Positions 60,180 to 64,000 of a stretch of DNA of 64,000 nt are shown in pieces. This DNA comes from Lantana camara. Its lineage: Eukaryota; Streptophyta; Magnoliopsida; Lamiales; Verbenaceae. Where the stretch lies: the NCBI GenBank assembly GCA_037501455.1, contig CM074864.1:56673001-56737000 (forward strand). The letters are read 5' to 3'. The number at the start of each line of letters is the position of its first letter. Position 1 is the stretch's first letter. The position numbers were made by a program, and so were the translations under genes. Below the pieces are notes generated by a model. That model saw only the letters and a program-made list of their open reading frames with translations, was not told the origin of the DNA and did no database searches.

Positions 60180-60567
60180 CTTGTTGGAAAACACGAATCA
60201 GAACGCAGCGAAAATTTAAAAATTTTCCAACAAAAGGATCTAGGACTCGCAATCGTGTAACCAAATTCGTAGGGATTAGAAACTTACTTTATTAATTGTC
60301 TTTCTTGAAGCGTTTCAAGCCACCCAAGAACGCTCTTCTCGCGACTTGATCCCCTCTCCTTGGTAAAGCTCGAATCTTCAAACTTCTAACTTGAAGCTCT
60401 CTAGAGATAGTCCACCAACTTGATCACAATCTAACTAGTAAGGATGCTAGTTCTCTAGTTAATGTTTAGGCTTAACCTAGGGTTTCGTTTATCTTGGAGA
60501 AAGGATGGTGTTCAACAAATGAACCAAAAGAATTGCCAATTAGCTCTAAGGGGAGCTCGAGCTCCCC

Positions 60568-60575
60568 TATTTATA
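60568..60575 (-). promoter_or_regulatory. TATA box of Copia-2
   Basis: TATAAATA on the minus strand, followed by GGGGAGCTC. The 3' LTR has TATGAATA at the same place, a mutated copy. Confidence 0.55.
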
Positions 60576-60919
60576 ATAAGGGAGTGGCCGAAAATCCTAG
60601 TCCTTATGGGCTAGGGTTTTTGGTCTCTCTCTCTCTCTCCTATTACTTGATCATCAAGTAATTTTGACTTTGACTTTGAATTCAAATTCAAATCAACTTT
60701 CAAGAGAGCTAAAAATATCCAAACTACTTTTGGATAATTTTATACTTTATTTATTTAAAATAAATAACTTATTTTATCTAATCAATTAATTCATAATTAA
60801 TTAACTAGATTATTTTTCTCCAAAATAAGACTTTCTTTTTAATTCAAAAATTAAACCAAAGTCTATTAAATAATTAACACATTTAATTATTTAATATATA
60901 TATACAATATTTATATTCA

Positions 60920-60987
60920 CACGTGTGGGACACGTGTCACAAGGACACGTGTCACTCACGTGAGCCACACGTGTGGTTTTACACGTG
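60920..60987 (-). promoter_or_regulatory. Cluster of six CACGTG G-boxes in Copia-2 5' LTR
   Basis: Six CACGTG hexamers within 68 bp, several in the longer palindrome CACACGTGTG. They lie about 350 bp upstream of the TATA box in transcription order. The 3' LTR has five (52792-52844). CACGTG is the core bound by plant bZIP (ABRE) and bHLH factors. Confidence 0.7.
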
Positions 60988-62140
60988 TGGAACCCTCTTG
61001 GCCCGATTAACTCGTTTAATCATTTTCAAGCCTCAACTCATGTAACCAAGTTGTTGTGTGTGACCCTCTAGGTTCTTAATTCAATTAGTAGTGACCCTAA
61101 TTAATTAATTCACTAATTAATTAATCAGTCCACAGATTAAACGACCATAGTCTAGCTACAGGTGTTTAACCCCTAGCTGAATTGGAATGTTCGGATTCGA
61201 CAGAACCTTTAAGTCATTGATTCATGTGAGATACAATCCTCCTACTTACTATCTCTCAACCAAGATCTAGGGTAAGGGAATAATCAGAACCCTAATAATC
61301 CGGTCTTAAAGCTAAGTGCATTTCATATCCATTTGATCTCAATCCAAGAAACCCTTTTCTTGATGTCTTGATCTACTGCCTTGGCCAAGGACTCCATATG
61401 GCATATGAATGACTTACAAAATAAGAGATCACCTTGCAAATGCAAGTGTAGGTCCTTTCTTGATTTTCATTCACTTTCATGAATCACTTGTGCAGCCCCA
61501 ACATAAGCCTTGAATCAGTTGTCTAAGGCGACACCCTTTAAAGCTTATACCTAAGACTACAGAGTTAACTCATAAAGTGACATGGGACCTCAAGTCTAAG
61601 GATCAATTAATCACATCAATGACTCGTGAGATATTTCCTAATCTGGAAGTTTCTATTTCCTGAAATAGAAACTTCCTTTCCCATTTAGGAATGTTCTCAC
61701 ACGGGGCACCTTAGTGAACTTACTTATTAAAGTAAGCACCCTCATGTATCACGCACGTATCAACTATACAATTTGCACCTCCATGAAACAAGGTGGTCCT
61801 TCTTAAGTGCGTGATCCCAGAGGCAAGCCTTAGAGGAGTCAGGTTGACACTCCCACTGTCTGTAGGACTCATCGGCTTGGAGTATTTTACTAATCATAAC
61901 TTATGTGATATAGGGCTCATTTCATGAACCATTTCACCTAAATGGTAGAGTCCTAAAGTCATCAGGATTAGGGGAGTTCTCATACATGCACAGATAAAGT
62001 AAACACATACCAAACAAGAGCATATAAAGAAGTGTTGCCTCAATTCGTTATTTCATTCAAAGATTGTCTGTGATTACAATAAGGAAAAGCACAAAGCGGA
62101 TATACAATCGGCTTTCTAGGGCACTATTCCTAACAATACC

Positions 62141-63798
62141 GACATATGCCATGAATTGTTCCTTAATTCCCGATTGTATTATTGACGAGATTGAGGCTGC
62201 CATCCGGAGTTTTTGGTGGAACAACGGAAAGATCAGAAAGATTCATTGGCTTAGATGGTCTTCGCTCTGCACGAGTAAGCGGTCAGGAGGATTGGGTTTT
62301 AGAAACCTGAAGCTATTCAATTTAGCGATGTTGGCGAAACAACTTTGGAGAGTGGTTAAAAATCCGGATAGCCTGCTCAGCCGTATATATAAGGCTCGAT
62401 ATTTTCCTAATTCTGATCTTTGGAATACGAGGCTGGGTCAATCACCGTCTTTCGCATGGAGAAGTCTATTTCAAGCTCGCTACTTGCTGGCTGCCGGAAC
62501 TAGGTGGAGAGTGGGCACGGGGGAGGATATTCACGTTTGGAGAGACCGTTGGCTGCCGCAGGCACCAACTTTCAGACCGAAATTCAGGGCCGGGGCGCTC
62601 ATTTCCCCGGAATGGGTCTCGGACCTTTTTCTTCCCAATGCGTGCAGATGGAATGAGGAGCTGATCAGGAATTCCTTCTTTGAGGATGACGCCAAGCTGA
62701 TTCTTAGAATTCAATTAGGGGAGAACCGACAACGGGACGAGATTATTTGGCCCTTTTCCAATGATGGAAAGTACTCTGTTCGGAGTGCTTATTTTTTGGC
62801 CCTGCAGTTGACGGAATGGTAGGAAGCCTCCTCCTCCAACATTGAAGACCACAAAATATGGCAGCAAGTATGGAATCTAGATGTTGTTCCTAAAATTAAG
62901 ACCTTCATATGGAGAGTTTGTCATGGGATATTACCGACAGTAGAGCTGCTGTGTCAGCGCCATATCTGTGATAGCAGTGAGTGTGTCTATTGTGGGCAGC
63001 CGGAGGATTGGTTTCATGCATTGGTTAGCTGTGATTTTGCCCGTCAAGTCTGGGCCTTAGTGCCGATACCATGGATGTTGATATTGAAGCTGGGCGGTAA
63101 CTTTAAAGCAGGCCTTAGTGAAGTTCTGGAAAAATTGGACAGCGATGACTGCAAGAAAATGGTTAAAGTGCTGTGGACGCTCTGGAAGTGCCGGAATAAT
63201 CGAAAATTGGAAGGAATCATCAAGCAACCACACGAGGTGGTACGTTTGGCCCTGCAATACCCAGACCCTATCCCAAACGTAGAAAGTGTCTCGGAGGTGC
63301 AGTTTCGCGAGAGGGCAGTCCAAAAATGGGAGAGCCCGACTCCAGGATGGGTTAAATTAAACTTTGATGGGGCAGTTTTTCAAGACACTAATTCCATAGG
63401 TATCGGGGTGGTAGCGAGGGATTCGGAAGGCTAGTGTATTGGATGGGAGACGGGATAAGAAGCTTAATATTTCAGACCCTTTGGTAGCGGAGTCGCTTGC
63501 GGCTTTATCGGCAGCCCGCCTGGCGAGGGACTTCGGTTGGAAGAAAGTCATTTTGGAAGGAGATAATAGTCAAGTGATCCGCCAATTGATGAACACGGGA
63601 GACGATCTCTCCCCCCTGGGCAACATCTTTAAAGACATTAGGCTTATTTGTGCTACTTTTGATGTTTGTTGTTTCTCTGCTATTAGACGTGGTGCGAATA
63701 TGGTCGCCCACAGTTTAGCTCGTAATGCGGCTTCGGCCTGCGTTGGCTCTATTGATATTCCGTTGTTTGCTTCAAACTTTGTTATTAGTGATTTGTAA
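62141..63798 (+). pseudogene. LINE ORF2, 3' part: thumb, zinc segment and RNase H
   Basis: The frame resumes with TYAMNCSLIPDCIIDEIE, directly continuing the LQAIP upstream of Copia-2. RSFWWNN, GGLGFRNLKLFNLAMLAKQLWR and WRVGTGEDIHVWRDRWLP follow. TAG at 62820-62822 interrupts. The same frame gives the zinc-binding segment KTFIWRVCHGILPTVELLC...CVYCGQPEDWFHALVSC. RNase H begins VKLNFDGAVF, is shifted at about 63430, and ends with VILEGDNSQVIRQLM and ANMVAHSLARNAAS. The stop TAA at 63796-63798 lies about 30 bp before the poly(A). Confidence 0.9.
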
Positions 63799-63860
63799 TA
63801 AATTGATCCTGGGGGATCCTTGGTCTTCAAAAAAAAAAAAAAAAAACACCGACCGGCTCT

Positions 63861-64000
63861 ATTGCCTCATCTTTCCATAAAAAAAAAATCAGTTATTAAG
63901 TTTTTTTTTGTAATATTTAACAAATTAATCAAAATTTATAATCTTAATTTTTCGATCCTTTTTTTTTTTTAATTAACACACGTACACCCAAATGAGATTC
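63861..64000. other. AT-rich flank after the LINE
   Basis: Short AT-rich flank to the window edge. Nothing recognised. Confidence 0.6.

Larger units (their letters stand above)
52080..62135 (-). mobile_element. Ty1/Copia retrotransposon with long LTRs (Copia-2)
   Basis: LTRs at 52080-53991 (3') and 60182-62135 (5') start TGTTGGAAAACACGAATCAG; the element is flanked by ATACC (52075-52079 and 62136-62140). The iMet primer site lies at 60167-60179 on the minus strand. Gag-pol runs 54327-57926 with integrase before reverse transcriptase. The 1.9-kb LTRs and a 2.2-kb leader between primer site and gag are unusually long for Copia. Insertion split the LINE inside its ORF2. Confidence 0.94.
60182..62135 (-). 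repeat. 5' LTR of Copia-2
   Basis: 1954 bp, TGTTGG...CCTAACA. It carries a G-box cluster (60920-60987), a TATA box (60568-60575, minus) and, just after that in transcription order, the 18-bp palindrome GGGGAGCTCGAGCTCCCC (60550-60567). Confidence 0.92.
48973..63844 (+). mobile_element. L1-type LINE, 5'-truncated, interrupted by Copia-2
   Basis: A 16-bp duplication AACACCGACCGGCTCT at 48957-48972 and 63845-63860 brackets the element, which ends in poly(A) (63829-63844). After removal of Copia-2 and one copy of its 5-bp duplication, about 4.8 kb remain. These comprise the C-terminal part of ORF1, endonuclease, reverse transcriptase, a zinc-binding segment and a C-terminal RNase H, as in plant L1 elements. 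The 5' end starts inside ORF1, so it was truncated on insertion. Confidence 0.92.

Overview
The window is plant nuclear DNA. It is AT-rich intergenic sequence filled almost entirely by transposable elements: a Tat-type Ty3/Gypsy element, two Ty1/Copia elements, an L1-type LINE, a CACTA transposon, a large non-coding LTR element, a TRIM, a Helitron and a MULE-type MITE. The captured exons resemble plant PDR/ABCG transporter and SAC9 genes, which also points to a flowering plant. I cannot name the species. I found no tRNA, rRNA, CRISPR or confidently intact host gene. The only possible host coding remnant is an unrecognised open frame running in from the left edge (3-332).

Region by region. 1-10394 is AT-rich, with a candidate solo LTR (about 3740-5200), a 373-bp MULE MITE with a 9-bp target duplication (5419-5791), a short SINE piece (5837-5901) and a decayed LINE fragment (about 7436-7960). 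10400-22801 is a Gypsy element on the minus strand with 5-bp target duplications ATATA. Its gag-pol carries two stops and a frameshift. A spliced three-exon gene of about 829 codons runs antisense between pol and the 3' LTR. 23609-39482 is a minus-strand LTR element with 2.5-kb LTRs, a 3.6-kb internal part with no recognisable protein, and target duplication TAATA. Its 5' LTR is split by a 6.6-kb CACTA element (32496-39121, target duplication CCG), and that element is itself split by a 898-bp TRIM (36264-37161, target duplication ATATG). The CACTA element carries exons resembling an ABCG transporter, SAC9 and at least one unidentified gene.

39488-41639 holds a decayed array with a period near 100 bp. 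41640-47226 is a broken Copia element on the minus strand, and 47679-48082 is a small non-autonomous Helitron. 48973-63844 is a 5'-truncated LINE on the plus strand with a 16-bp target duplication and a poly(A) tail. Its reverse transcriptase region is interrupted by a 10-kb Copia element on the minus strand (52080-62135, target duplication ATACC).

Order of events read from nesting: the LINE predates the second Copia, and the large LTR element predates the CACTA element, which predates the TRIM. Premature stops in the retroelements can all be read as C-to-T changes, as expected for methylated, silenced DNA. The observations most worth follow-up are the antisense gene of the Gypsy element, with splice sites that restore one reading frame, and the chimeric spliced frame inside the CACTA element.
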